From: Moraxella caviae
GTDB lineage: Bacteria > Pseudomonadota > Gammaproteobacteria > Pseudomonadales > Moraxellaceae
Length of the DNA: 23,999 bases
Direction: 5' to 3'
Assembly: GCF_002014985.1 (NCBI RefSeq)
Contig: NZ_MUXU01000026.1
Location: 1-23,999 of the forward strand
The translations under genes were made by a program, and so were the position numbers. Of this stretch, positions 7,982 through 15,860 are shown one piece after another; within the stretch, counting starts at the first letter, position 1, and every line of letters starts with the position of its first letter. The notes beneath the pieces are model-generated. The model made no database searches and was not told where the DNA came from. It saw only the letters and a program-made list of their open reading frames with translations.

Positions 7982-7990
7982 TGTTATAAT
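7982..7990 (+). promoter_or_regulatory. Extended -10 element upstream of the ycgN-like gene
   Basis: TGTTATAAT is a perfect TATAAT (7985-7990) preceded by TG one base away, the extended -10 form, which can work without a good -35; none is visible. It lies about 50 bases before ATG 8038. The rest of the 7806-8037 gap has A/T-rich inverted words built on GGTTTTAAAA, with a weak hairpin near 7858-7887. Confidence 0.5.
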
Positions 7991-8037
7991 AAGCGCAAAA
8001 TTTAGAAAACCCAAACCAACCAAGCTCAATTTACACC

Positions 8038-8532
8038 ATGAACACCAAGCCATCAGCCGCCTTGCCGACTTTATCCACCGCTTTGCGTGAGCGGTTTTGG
8101 GAGAGGTTTTCGCTTGATGCGCTGAGCGAAGCTGAATGGGAGGCGCTGTGTGATGGTTGCGGTGCGTGCTGTTTGGTGAAGTTTTTGGACGATGATGACC
8201 CACGCTACACCGAGTACACCGATGTGGCGTGTCGTTTGTTAAATTGCCAGACAGGACTGTGTCAAGATTACGAAAACCGCAGTCAATTTGTGCCTGATTG
8301 TATCAATTTAACCGCGCAAATGCTGCCAGAGATGATGTGGCTGCCAAGGCATTGCGCTTATAAACGCTTGTATTTGGGGCAAGGTTTGCCAGGCTGGCAC
8401 AGACTCATCGCAGGTGAAGCAGCGCACATCAAGGGCTTGGCGCGTGTGGGGACGGCAGGGCGTGTGGTGAGCGAGCTGGATTTTGACGATGACGAGATTG
8501 AAGAGCGGGTGATTCGCTGGGTGAAAGTGTGA
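8038..8532 (+). CDS. ycgN: YcgN-like cysteine-cluster protein (UPF0260)
   Basis: A 164-residue protein aligning with E. coli YcgN. Nine cysteines are visible (38, 41, 44, 45, 65, 70, 75, 88, 106), including CDGCGACC, NCQTGLC and PDCINL, followed by WLPRHCAYKRL. The pattern suggests metal or iron-sulfur binding of the YkgJ/YcgN cluster type, but the function of the family is not established. The C-terminal part has an acidic DFDDDEIEE segment. No strong Shine-Dalgarno is evident before the ATG, though an extended -10 promoter lies about 50 bases upstream. It is followed after 272 bases by corC on the same strand. Confidence 0.85.
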   Translation: MNTKPSAALPTLSTALRERFWERFSLDALSEAEWEALCDGCGACCLVKFLDDDDPRYTEYTDVACRLLNCQTGLCQDYENRSQFVPDCINLTAQMLPEMMWLPRHCAYKRLYLGQGLPGWHRLIAGEAAHIKGLARVGTAGRVVSELDFDDDEIEERVIRWVKV

Positions 8533-8728
8533 TTTTGGCGATGTTTTGCCTGATGAATGACAAATTTTTCTTTAAAATGTTTTAGATTTTTGAGTTGCCA
8601 CTTGCCAATTTGCCAAAAATCCGCTAAATTGAGCAAAACTTGGCAAAATTTCGCCACTTTGGCTGGATTTTGTGTCAGTTTGCGCTTTTGACGTTGCCCA
8701 AGCGATGTGATGTCAGACGCAATGCAAC

Positions 8729-8779
8729 TTTAACCCTATTTTTAATTTTAACCTTATTTTTAATTAAACTGTTTTTAAT
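8729..8779. repeat. 18-bp A/T-rich tandem repeat before corC
   Basis: TTTAACCCTATTTTTAAT (8729-8746) is followed directly by a copy with one change (8747-8764), then by a degenerate TAAACTGTTTTTAAT (8765-8779). Read in the corC frame it gives a hydrophobic TLFLIL-type repeat, but translation probably begins after it. Confidence 0.7.
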
Positions 8780-8804
8780 CAATCTAAAGGAAAACAATAC
8801 CGCC

Positions 8805-9671
8805 ATGTCTGACGACAATTCTAGCAGCTGGTCAATGCGTGGGCTAAAACGCTGGCTGTCTACCGCCCCTGAAACCAGAGACGATTTATTAAAATTGGTG
8901 CAAGATTCACGCCAGTTTTTAGAGCCTGACACGGTGGATATGCTAGAAGGTGTGCTGGATTTGCCAGCCACGCAGGTGCGTGAAATCATGACGCCAAGAC
9001 CGCAAGTAACCGCCATCAGCAGCGATGACGATTTGGCGGATATTTTGGCGGTGGTGCTAGAGACCGAGCATTCGCGCTATCCTGTGATTGACAGCCATGA
9101 TAATGACGCGGTGCTTGGCATTTTGCTTGCCAAGGACTTGCTGCCCATCATGCGTGATCGTTTGGCGGGCAAAGAAGTGGCGTTGCGCCTTGCCGACATC
9201 GTCAGAAAGCCGCTATTCATCAGTGAGACGGCACGCTCAGACACGCTTTTGCGCTCATTACAGCGTGCGCAGGTGCATATGGCGATTGTCGTTGATGAGT
9301 TTGGCTCGGTGGCAGGCGTGGTAACGATGGAAGATTTGCTTGAAGAGATTGTTGGCGACATCGTGGACGAACACGACGATTTGAACGAAGACAGCGACAT
9401 CAATAACATCATTCCCCACCCAGAAAAAGCAGGCGTGTGGCTGGTGCAAGCTGCCACGCTGATTTGTGATTGCAATGATGAGCTGGGAACGAATTTTGAT
9501 GACACCGAAGTGGACACCATGGGCGGCTTGGTCATGCAGGCGGCAGGTGCGGTGAGCGATTTGCAGGGCGAAGTGGTGCAGATTGGCGATTGGCAAATCA
9601 CTGTGGTGGACGTAGAAGGGCGCTACATTCGTTTGCTTGAGCTGGAATTATTGCCAAATCAAGGTGAGTAG
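8805..9671 (+). CDS. corC: CorC/HlyC-family CBS-domain transporter-associated protein
   Basis: A 288-residue protein aligned with E. coli CorC (YbeX), which is linked to magnesium and cobalt efflux. It starts MSDDNSSSW, much like E. coli MSDDN. A conserved LEPDTVDMLEGVLDLPATQV segment leads to REIMTPRPQV, then two CBS domains (about 60-120 and 125-185, with VVDEFGSVAGVVTMEDLLEEIVGDI). The transporter-associated CorC_HlyC domain with EVDTMGGLVM closes the protein. No transmembrane segment is present from this start. The frame stays open upstream to 8640 through a Leu/Ile/Phe-rich repeat, but homologues start at MSDDN. AAAGGA lies about 13 bases before the ATG. In many genomes corC lies beside ybeY and lnt; neither is here. 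Confidence 0.92.
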   Translation: MSDDNSSSWSMRGLKRWLSTAPETRDDLLKLVQDSRQFLEPDTVDMLEGVLDLPATQVREIMTPRPQVTAISSDDDLADILAVVLETEHSRYPVIDSHDNDAVLGILLAKDLLPIMRDRLAGKEVALRLADIVRKPLFISETARSDTLLRSLQRAQVHMAIVVDEFGSVAGVVTMEDLLEEIVGDIVDEHDDLNEDSDINNIIPHPEKAGVWLVQAATLICDCNDELGTNFDDTEVDTMGGLVMQAAGAVSDLQGEVVQIGDWQITVVDVEGRYIRLLELELLPNQGE

Positions 9672-9690
9672 TATTGATATGGACAAGGCG

Positions 9691-9746
9691 ATTTTAAGCT
9701 AAAGTTATTTTAAGCCAAAGTCATTTCATAATTTATTTCATAACAA
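9691..9746. repeat. Two successive short tandem repeats after corC
   Basis: A 16-bp unit, ATTTTAAGCTAAAGTT (9691-9706), is repeated at 9707-9722 with two changes. A 12-bp unit, ATTTCATAATTT (9723-9734), follows and is repeated at 9735-9746 with the last bases changed. Slippage-type duplications; no function is evident. Confidence 0.65.
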
Positions 9747-9779
9747 CACCTCAAGGCGTGATGGCTTTGGGGTGTTTTT
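9746..9779 (+). terminator. Terminator of corC
   Basis: ACACCTCAAGGC (9746-9757) pairs with GCTTTGGGGTGT (9764-9775) over twelve pairs, two of them wobble, around a six-base loop, followed by TTTT. It lies about 75 bases after the corC stop. Confidence 0.85.
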
Positions 9780-9821
9780 ATTGAATTTGCCAAATTTAAC
9801 TTAGGGTTTTGTCAGCGATAA

Positions 9822-10922
9822 TTAAAATCCTACATCTTGCTTGTGTTTCCATTGCTGAATTTTGATTTGTGCTTCAAAAGCGTCCAGCGCGTCTGTTACT
9901 ACATCGCAGACGAATTTTTGTAACTCTGGGCGTGTGGTGTCAATGCTGACAATGCCTTGTGCGATTTGGCGCATGAGTGCGTTTAGCGTATTTTCATCAA
10001 ACAAATAGCCATTGATGGCGGTGGTAACGTTCTCGCCAATGTGCTTGCCAACGTGGGTGATTTGATTTTCAATCAAGCTGCCTGCGATGGGAATGAGTTT
10101 TAGATAGCGGCGCAGCTCTGGCGTGTCAAGCAGTGCTTGTTCCACCGCCACTCCCACATCGCTGGCAAGCTGTGGACTTGCCGTCTGGGTGAAGGCGCTG
10201 TGTAGTTTCGGAGTTAGCTCTTTTTTGAGCAAGGTGAAAATCAGGTTTTCCAGCTCATCACGATTGCGCTCCAGGGTGGCTTTTAGCAGGCGGCTGTTTG
10301 GTTGGGCAAGTTGGGTGCGCATATTATTCACCGCCGTTAAAAGCACACGGTCAGACAGCTCTTCTAGCGCCACTTGATAATAAAAAATGCCAGAATTTAG
10401 CCAGCGTTTAGGAATGATTTGCACGCCCATCAAATGCAGGCGGCGCACAATCATCGCCGCACGCAGCAGTCTGAGCGCACGCAGCGCAGGAAAGCACGCC
10501 AACACTTCATACCAATGCACAAACGGAAAGAAAAACCAGCGATAATAAGTGCCTTTGGCGATGGCAAGCGCCCAGCGCACGAGCAGCTCCGCCACCCAAA
10601 ATAGCGTAAATGCGCCGCCCACCGCCGCCACACCAACGTGATAATGGCTTTGGTAAATCTCCAGCCATGCACGCACGCCAAGCCAATTTGCCGCCTGCGT
10701 GGTCAGCTGGCTCATCAAGATGTTATCGCCCAAAATGAGCAGCAAATCCACGATGAGTAGCCCCAGCATGGCGATGTCGTAGGCGAGCTTAGCTTTGTTA
10801 GGCTTCTCGTCGTGATGGCGCTCTTTATACATACGCACCAATTCGCCATCGGTTTGGCTGTTTTGGCGTGCGGCTTGATTGGCGGTTTGGTTTTCGTGAG
10901 TGATGGTTTGTGTGTCGGTCAT
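9822..10922 (-). CDS. Membrane protein with voltage-sensor-like four-helix domain and no pore
   Basis: A 366-residue protein that I do not recognise by name. Hydrophobic helices appear at about 47-69 and 97-121. The second carries F-x-x-x-E-x-x-x-R (FWVAELLVR), the S2 pattern of ion-channel voltage sensors. A third segment, FPFVHWYEVLACFP at 132-145, resembles S3 with its acidic residue and proline. It runs into an Arg ladder at 148, 151, 154, 160 and 161 (LRALRLLRAAMIVRR), as in S4. No second pore-forming pair of helices or selectivity filter follows; instead about 190 soluble, helix-rich residues end the protein. The N-terminal 40 residues are polar and Gln/Asn/Thr-rich. The start ATG 10922 is chosen by composition; there is no clear Shine-Dalgarno, and the frame is open upstream to 11033. 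A voltage-sensing role is inference. Confidence 0.75.
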   Translation of the reverse strand: MTDTQTITHENQTANQAARQNSQTDGELVRMYKERHHDEKPNKAKLAYDIAMLGLLIVDLLLILGDNILMSQLTTQAANWLGVRAWLEIYQSHYHVGVAAVGGAFTLFWVAELLVRWALAIAKGTYYRWFFFPFVHWYEVLACFPALRALRLLRAAMIVRRLHLMGVQIIPKRWLNSGIFYYQVALEELSDRVLLTAVNNMRTQLAQPNSRLLKATLERNRDELENLIFTLLKKELTPKLHSAFTQTASPQLASDVGVAVEQALLDTPELRRYLKLIPIAGSLIENQITHVGKHIGENVTTAINGYLFDENTLNALMRQIAQGIVSIDTTRPELQKFVCDVVTDALDAFEAQIKIQQWKHKQDVGF

Positions 10923-11050
10923 GGTTGTTTTTATGGTTATGCGTTTAAAGCTTACGCAGCTTTTAAGTTTATGGCTTAAGATTTGGCGGATTTTGCAAAA
11001 TTTTAAGCGGCAAATCGGCAAATAAATTAACAAAATCGCACTTAAATTTA

Positions 11051-11066
11051 GGGCTAAATTTAGCCC
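11051..11066. repeat. 16-bp perfect palindrome
   Basis: GGGCTAAATTTAGCCC is fully self-complementary and lies in the 252-base gap between two minus-strand genes, just upstream of the voltage-sensor-like gene. It could be a regulator site for that gene. No T-tract follows, so it is not a normal terminator. Nearby CCAAGC/GCTTGG words at 11090-11145 can form a second, weaker hairpin. Confidence 0.6.
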
Positions 11067-11174
11067 AGTTAATCAAGTTTCAGCCAAGCGCATTCAAGCC
11101 AAGCACACCCAAAAAGCATGATTGCGCCACGCTTGGTTTAAGTTTTGGCTTAAATAGCGGCTTAGGGCTGTGTT

Positions 11175-12119
11175 TTAGTCAAATTGCGCAAGCATTTCAT
11201 CAATGCGCTTATCTTTGGCTTGCCAAACTTCATCAAGCCATGCAAACAGCGCGTCTTTGGTGGTGGCATCGGTGTCGTATTTGCCCGCTTTTAAATCGGC
11301 AAACAGCGCATCACTCATGTGCAGCGGACGAATGTCCACCGCAAGCCGTGTCAGTTTACCCTGCCACAAATCGCTGTATTCAGGCGTGCCGTCAGGATAG
11401 ACGAGCGTCATGTCCAAAATGCCGTCTATCTTATCGCCAAGACTGCTCACCGCCAGCGCAAATCCGCCTGCTTTTGGCTTGAGCAGATGGCGATACGGTG
11501 AGTTTTGTTTGGCGTGTTTTTCAGCGGTGAAGCGCGTGCCTTCTAGGTAGTTGAGCAGCACAAAGGGCTTGTCTTCTAACAAGGCGCACGCACGCTTGGC
11601 TTCGTCAAGGTCGCGTGTTGCCAGCGCAGGATTTTTGGCGATGGCTTCTTTGCTGTGGCGCTTCATCATCGGAAAATCCAGAAAATAAAAGGTCTGCCCA
11701 ACCACAGGGATATAAAGCAGCTCATGCTTGGCAAAAAAACGCGTAATCGGCAGGCGGTCTTCGCTGATGTACTGAATGATGCTGGTGTCCACCCATGAGC
11801 GATGATTGCACACCAAAAGGTATTTACCGTCTGGTTTTAGATTGTCAGGCAGGCTGATGCGCCAGTCTTTGGCAGGCAAAATCTTATCAATCATCAGATT
11901 ATTTGTGGCAATCCACTGCTTAGCGATGTTAATCACCGTTTGGTCGGCAATTTTAGATTTGGCAAACATCTTGGCAAGCCCAGCGGTGTACAAAGGCACG
12001 CTCATCAAAAGGCTGTTGGCGGCGATGGTGCCTGTGCCAGTAACCAAAGAGAGCTTTTGTGCCAAGCGTGGCGAGCGTTCGTGCAGTTTTTGAAAAAATG
12101 GCAAAGTGGTGCGTGTCAT
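11175..12119 (-). CDS. YihG-like PlsC-family acyltransferase
   Basis: A 314-residue lysophospholipid acyltransferase-type protein. The catalytic NHxxxxD motif is CNHRSWVD, with His106 and Asp111. The acceptor-binding block is YLEGTRF (Glu193-Arg196), and YIPVVGQTFYFLDFPMMKR matches the pattern in E. coli YihG. A moderately hydrophobic stretch near 28-52 probably associates it with the inner membrane. YihG acylates 1-acylglycerol-3-phosphate with a preference for certain chains; the acyl preference here is unknown. There is no good Shine-Dalgarno before the ATG. It reads in the same direction as the voltage-sensor-like gene, 252 bases upstream of it, so a shared transcript is possible but not shown. 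Confidence 0.88.
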   Translation of the reverse strand: MTRTTLPFFQKLHERSPRLAQKLSLVTGTGTIAANSLLMSVPLYTAGLAKMFAKSKIADQTVINIAKQWIATNNLMIDKILPAKDWRISLPDNLKPDGKYLLVCNHRSWVDTSIIQYISEDRLPITRFFAKHELLYIPVVGQTFYFLDFPMMKRHSKEAIAKNPALATRDLDEAKRACALLEDKPFVLLNYLEGTRFTAEKHAKQNSPYRHLLKPKAGGFALAVSSLGDKIDGILDMTLVYPDGTPEYSDLWQGKLTRLAVDIRPLHMSDALFADLKAGKYDTDATTKDALFAWLDEVWQAKDKRIDEMLAQFD

Positions 12120-12791
12120 GGTGTCGTCAAATTATGGTTGTCAGATTATTAAAAGTTTAGATTTTAATGGTTTGGCGGTGTTTTTTGGTCTGGTTTGTGC
12201 TGTTTAAACCAACTTTTAAACCCGTGCGATTGCCAAACCAGTTTGGCGTTATTGCAAATTGTAGCAAATTTTTGCCAAAGACGGCACAAAAACCGCATAA
12301 AAAGTGTGGCGAATGTGTGTTTTGGGCGGATTTTGGGGTGGTTTTTAAGTTTTGGGTGTAATTTAGCAAATAATTGGTAAATATTTCGCTGATTTTTGGC
12401 GAAATTTTCGGCAAATTTTAAGAAAATGTAGGCCATCATGAAAAATTTTGATACAAAATCACAGGCTTGAACGTGCGGACGAATAAAATTCAGCAACAAT
12501 AGTGAACGCTTGTAATCTTTATGCCAAAGCCTTGCATGGTTTAAGATTGCGAGCGAATTTTTGATGAAAGCTGGGTGAATTTTGTGCAGGCTTGGCAAGA
12601 TTTGTCGTTAAAACTTCATCAAAACTTTACGCAACAACGACAAACACAAAATATTTTGGCAAGTTTTATCCTGCATAATGCCATCAACGAAACGCATAAG
12701 CGGTCAAAAACAAAAATCGGCTGATTGCGTGAATCATAAAGTTGTATAAAACACAAAGTTGTACAAATCCATCATTTGCTAGGAGTTTAGC
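12120..12791. other. 672-base gap without a supported gene
   Basis: The region is A/T-rich with many GCCAAA/TTTGGC words. A minus-strand open frame at 12164-12598 (144 codons) is Lys/Asn/Phe-rich, lacks a ribosome-binding site and recognisable motifs, and runs against the A/T-rich bias. A plus-strand frame from 12545 to 12724 (about 59 codons between stops, no ATG, first GTG at 12575) encodes a helix-like stretch including VNFVQAWQDLSLKLHQNF and could be a gene remnant. Upstream of the next gene a 13-bp direct repeat lies at 12738-12767. I cannot support a functional gene here. Confidence 0.6.
12738..12767 (+). promoter_or_regulatory. Direct repeat in the likely promoter of the OmpA-domain lipoprotein gene
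   Basis: AAAGTTGTATAAA (12738-12750) recurs as AAAGTTGTACAAA (12755-12767), a 13-bp direct repeat with one mismatch and a 17-bp period. The first copy contains a TATAAA -10-like box. It ends 24 bases before the ATG at 12792. It could be a pair of regulator half-sites or overlapping promoter elements; neither is proven. Confidence 0.45.
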
Positions 12792-13454
12792 ATGAATAAT
12801 AAAATGAAACTACTTGCTGTATCTGCATTGGCATCAAGCCTTGTTATCACTGGTTGCGCAAGCACTGGTGGCACGGGTTCTGTCGCAAACAACCAAACCG
12901 CTAAAAAAATAGGTATTGGCGCATTGGCTGGCGCATTGGGCGGTACAGCGATTTCAAAAGCCACTGGCGGCGAGAAAACTGGCCGTGATGCTGCCATCGG
13001 TGCGCTACTGGGCGCTGGCGTGGGCGCATACATGAGCCGCCAAGAAGCACAGCTAAAACAGCAAACTGCTGGCACAGGCATTGAGGTTACTCGCGACCCA
13101 CAAACTAACAACATCAACCTAGTTATGCCAGAAGCCATCACCTTTAACGTGGCGCAGCATGACATCAAGCCGGGCTTCTATCAAACGTTAAACCAAGTGG
13201 CAAGTACACTAAAACAGTACGACCAAACCACCGTACAAATCAATGGTTATGCGTCTATTGAAGGTAGCGCTGATTTCAACAGAACGTTGTCGCAAAACCG
13301 TGCAAACGCAGTGGCACGCTACCTAGTAAACCAAGGCGTATCAGCGCACCGCATCGACTCTTATGGTCGTGGCGCAACCACGCAATTTGGCTCTACTTAT
13401 GAACCAAACCGCCGCGTAGAAATGACCATTCTTGCACCACAAAACGTAAACTAA
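12792..13454 (+). CDS. OmpA-domain lipoprotein with glycine zipper (YiaD-like)
   Basis: A 220-residue envelope lipoprotein. A signal peptide ends in lipobox VITGC (mature Cys22). A glycine-zipper segment at 41-80 (GIGALAGALGG, AAIGALLGAGVGAY) follows, and the OmpA C-terminal domain spans about 105-215. The architecture equals that of E. coli YiaD. The domain keeps the LSQNRANAV arginine that contacts diaminopimelate in OmpA proteins, but the usual GHTD/GYTD segment reads GYASIEG, so the binding Asp is a Ser. The loop before NRRVEM is also shortened. AGGAG lies seven bases before the ATG. Leu codons lean to CTA, as in ahpC, suggesting high expression. A terminator follows at 13473-13507. Confidence 0.87.
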   Translation: MNNKMKLLAVSALASSLVITGCASTGGTGSVANNQTAKKIGIGALAGALGGTAISKATGGEKTGRDAAIGALLGAGVGAYMSRQEAQLKQQTAGTGIEVTRDPQTNNINLVMPEAITFNVAQHDIKPGFYQTLNQVASTLKQYDQTTVQINGYASIEGSADFNRTLSQNRANAVARYLVNQGVSAHRIDSYGRGATTQFGSTYEPNRRVEMTILAPQNVN

Positions 13455-13472
13455 TTGGTTTTCGTTTTGATA

Positions 13473-13507
13473 AAAACCCTTGCATGGCTTGGCTGTGCAG
13501 GGGTTTT
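13473..13507 (+). terminator. Terminator of the OmpA-domain lipoprotein gene
   Basis: AAAACCCTTGCA (13473-13484) pairs with TGCAGGGGTTTT (13496-13507) over twelve positions with one wobble. The loop is eleven bases, and the descending arm ends in four T residues followed by GTTTG. Confidence 0.8.
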
Positions 13508-13647
13508 GTTTGTCGTTAAACTTTATGAAAACTGATTTTGGCGTAAGTTTGGCAAGTTTATCATCGGTTTTGCGAAAGCCTACATTCAATGATACAATTT
13601 TACCTTGTCAATCACGCCAATTTCGTCCATAAAATCCATCAATCGTC

Positions 13648-14364
13648 ATGCTAAATTCATTATTCTCACGTTTTCATCGCAGCACGTCATCAGCGCAAGG
13701 CGACACCAAAGCACGCATTGAAGCCTTGGCGCAGCAGTTTGCCGAGCGTGGCGTGCGCTTATATGTGCAAAAAAAGTCTGTCAAGCGTGTGAATTTTCGT
13801 GTCAAGGCAGGCGAGCTACACGTCAGCGCACCTGTGTGGCTTAGTGATGATGAGCTGATTGCGATGATTGGTGAGAGACTTGCGTGGGCGGCAGCGGCAA
13901 GCGAAAAATTACAACGAAAATCCGCCCAACAAAAAACGCTGCTGTGGGGCAAGCCTTTTGATGTGCGGCAAACGGCAGCAAACTTTGGTATGTCGCCGCG
14001 CAAACTTGCCAATACGTCTGACGATGCGCTTGTGCTGTGGGTGTATCGGCAGGCACTGACTGAAAAACTTGCCGAGCTTGCGCAAAAATGGCAGCCTGTC
14101 GTGGGAAAATCCGCCCATGAAATCCGCCTAAAAAAGATGACGAGCCGCTGGGGCGTGTGCAATACCCGAGATAAGAGGATTTGGCTGTCGGTATATTTGG
14201 CGGCGTATCCTTATGAATGCACGGAATATGTGTTCGTGCATGAGCTGTGCCATTTGCACCACGCCAATCATAGCGCAGCGTTTTGGCAATGTGTGCAAGC
14301 TGCCATGCCTGATTATCGTTTTTGGCACGATTATTTAAAACGTGGCGGCGTGGCGGCGTTGTGA
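13648..14364 (+). CDS. YgjP-like zinc metallopeptidase-family protein
   Basis: A 238-residue protein of the YgjP/DUF45 (SprT- and M48-related) group. The zinc motif HELCHLHHANHSAAFW gives two His and a catalytic Glu (HExxH) and a third ligand in NHS. It is preceded by the family block KMTSRWGVCNTRDKRIWLSVYLAAYP and followed by MPDYRFW. The N-terminal half (about 20-140) holds the YgjP beta-rich domain, including VNFRVKAGELHVSAP. No signal peptide is seen, so it is probably cytoplasmic. The natural substrate is unknown. There is no clear Shine-Dalgarno at ATG 13648. An intergenic gap of 175 bases separates it from convergent oxyR; no good terminator is visible there. Confidence 0.86.
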   Translation: MLNSLFSRFHRSTSSAQGDTKARIEALAQQFAERGVRLYVQKKSVKRVNFRVKAGELHVSAPVWLSDDELIAMIGERLAWAAAASEKLQRKSAQQKTLLWGKPFDVRQTAANFGMSPRKLANTSDDALVLWVYRQALTEKLAELAQKWQPVVGKSAHEIRLKKMTSRWGVCNTRDKRIWLSVYLAAYPYECTEYVFVHELCHLHHANHSAAFWQCVQAAMPDYRFWHDYLKRGGVAAL

Positions 14365-14539
14365 TTTTTGGCGGTTTTAAATCGGTCAAATTGCCAATTC
14401 ACCGAAATACAAATTAGCGAAAATGCGCAAATTTAAGCGATAACGAAAGACGGCTTAATGGTAAAAATGGCGGTTTTATTTTGATGTTGGACTGGATTTT
14501 GCCAACCCAACTTGCCGCCATTTATTCTAGTTTTCCAGC

Positions 14540-15451
14540 TTATTCTTGCGCCTTATTTTCATGCGCGCGCAAAGTTTTTTCAAACACATCGCTTAAGATT
14601 TTTACGTCATTGACGCGTGCATAATTTAGGCGAGTGATGAACGCTAAGCGGCGGTGCGGGCCTTTTTCGGTCAGCGGCACTGCCTTGACAGGCTGGCTGC
14701 TCATGATTTGCGACAGCGCCATTTGTGGCACCAGCGTTGTCCCCATGCTAGCCAGCGCCATTTGAATGATGGTATTTAGGCTGGCATCGCTAAAGCCAGA
14801 GCGAATTTCGCCTTTATTCATGGCACACACCGACAGCACTTGGTCAGTCAGGCAATGCCCTTCGCCCAGCAGCAAAAGATTGGCGCGCGTCAGCTCATCG
14901 CTCGTGATATGGGTGAGCTGTGCGTGTTCATCGCCTTGGGGGAAAATCGCAAAAAAATCTTCCGCCCAAAATTCAAAAACGTGCAAGCCTTCCACAGGAT
15001 ATGGCAGGGCGATGATGGCGGTGTCAATGTGTCCGTAGCGCACTTGGTCAATCAGCCGCTCGGTTTGTTTTTCCACCACAGACAGCTCAAAATTTGGATA
15101 AGCGGATTTAAGCGCAGGCAGCACCATCGGCAAAAGATAAGGCGCAACCGTAGGAATGATGCCGATGGTCATCGGATATGCCAGCGGAATCTGATGGCTG
15201 TGCGCACGCGTGGTGAGATCGTGAATCTCACTAAAAACACGCTGCGCACGCTCAAGCAGCTCTTCGCCAATGGGAGTAATCAGCACTTGTTTGTTGTTGC
15301 GCTCAAAAATTTGCGTGTCCAGCTGCTTTTCTAGCTCGGCAATGCCAAGGCTGAGCGCAGATTGTGAGATGTTGCATTCTTCGGCGGCACGTTTAAAGTG
15401 CTTGTGCTTGGCAACGGCAAGCGCAAATTCTAATTGACGAAGGGTAATCAT
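14540..15451 (-). CDS. oxyR: LysR-family peroxide sensor OxyR
   Basis: A 303-residue LysR-type regulator. The N-terminal winged helix-turn-helix (MITLRQLEFALAVAKHKHF, then AAEECNISQSALSLGIAELE) precedes a periplasmic-binding-like effector domain. The OxyR redox pair is conserved: Cys200 in GEGHCLTDQ and Cys209 in LSVC, nine residues apart as in E. coli Cys199/Cys208. Peroxide would form a disulfide and switch the protein to activate peroxide-defence genes. The start ATG 15451 gives the standard N-terminus; the frame continues upstream to 15520 without sense. It is divergent from ahpC across a 409-base gap, which fits direct control of ahpC and autoregulation. Confidence 0.93.
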   Translation of the reverse strand: MITLRQLEFALAVAKHKHFKRAAEECNISQSALSLGIAELEKQLDTQIFERNNKQVLITPIGEELLERAQRVFSEIHDLTTRAHSHQIPLAYPMTIGIIPTVAPYLLPMVLPALKSAYPNFELSVVEKQTERLIDQVRYGHIDTAIIALPYPVEGLHVFEFWAEDFFAIFPQGDEHAQLTHITSDELTRANLLLLGEGHCLTDQVLSVCAMNKGEIRSGFSDASLNTIIQMALASMGTTLVPQMALSQIMSSQPVKAVPLTEKGPHRRLAFITRLNYARVNDVKILSDVFEKTLRAHENKAQE

Positions 15452-15860
15452 GACTTTTCTCGCTGTGAGTGATTTTTGGTATATTTTACACCATTTGCAC
15501 GCCAAGTTTAATAAAATCAAACAGAAAAATTAAAACTTTTAACCGCATAAAATGTCGTTTTTTGTTATGATAAGCATATTAGCTTTGCATAAAGCAGCGT
15601 AAAACTTGCCAAAAGCAGCCGTCAAATGTTTGCCAAGTGCTTAAAAAAGCGCTTAAAAGGCAGTAAAAACTGTCAAACATTTGTCAAAAAGCCGTGCTAT
15701 ACTTAGCTTAGTTTAAGCGTTTAGTCCAGCTTGTGTCAGATTTCATGCTAAGTTTGGCAATACAACTTACACGCAATTTGACTTACGGTTTGTTTTAAAG
15801 TTTTGCTTGGTTTATCGCCAAACATTCTTACCATTCACCACTGTCACTTAGGAGACTCAC
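15452..15860. promoter_or_regulatory. oxyR-ahpC divergent regulatory region
   Basis: This 409-base gap has no gene. Its clearest element is a 28-bp dyad at 15565-15592: TTATGATAAGC, spacer ATATTA, then GCTTTGCATAA, arms matching at 9 of 11 positions. A TATACT -10-like box lies at 15698-15703 without a good -35, as expected of an activator-dependent promoter, and would give an ahpC leader of about 150 bases. Repeated TGTCAAA and GCTTAAAA words lie between. I did not find a textbook ATAG-N7-CTAT OxyR site, so assignment of the dyad to OxyR is inference. Confidence 0.5.

Noticed and set aside
7912..7989. 25-codon frame beginning MKFAFIIPNF
   Set aside because: No ribosome-binding site, and it overlaps the -10 element of the next gene; too short to support.
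8640..8804. N-terminal hydrophobic extension of CorC
   Set aside because: The frame is open, but the hydrophobic part is encoded by a tandem A/T repeat, and CorC homologues begin at MSDDN, as at 8805.
12164..12598. Minus-strand open frame of 144 codons
   Set aside because: No ribosome-binding site, no recognisable motif, Lys/Asn/Phe-rich composition expected of A/T-rich noncoding DNA, and it overlaps a second open frame on each strand.
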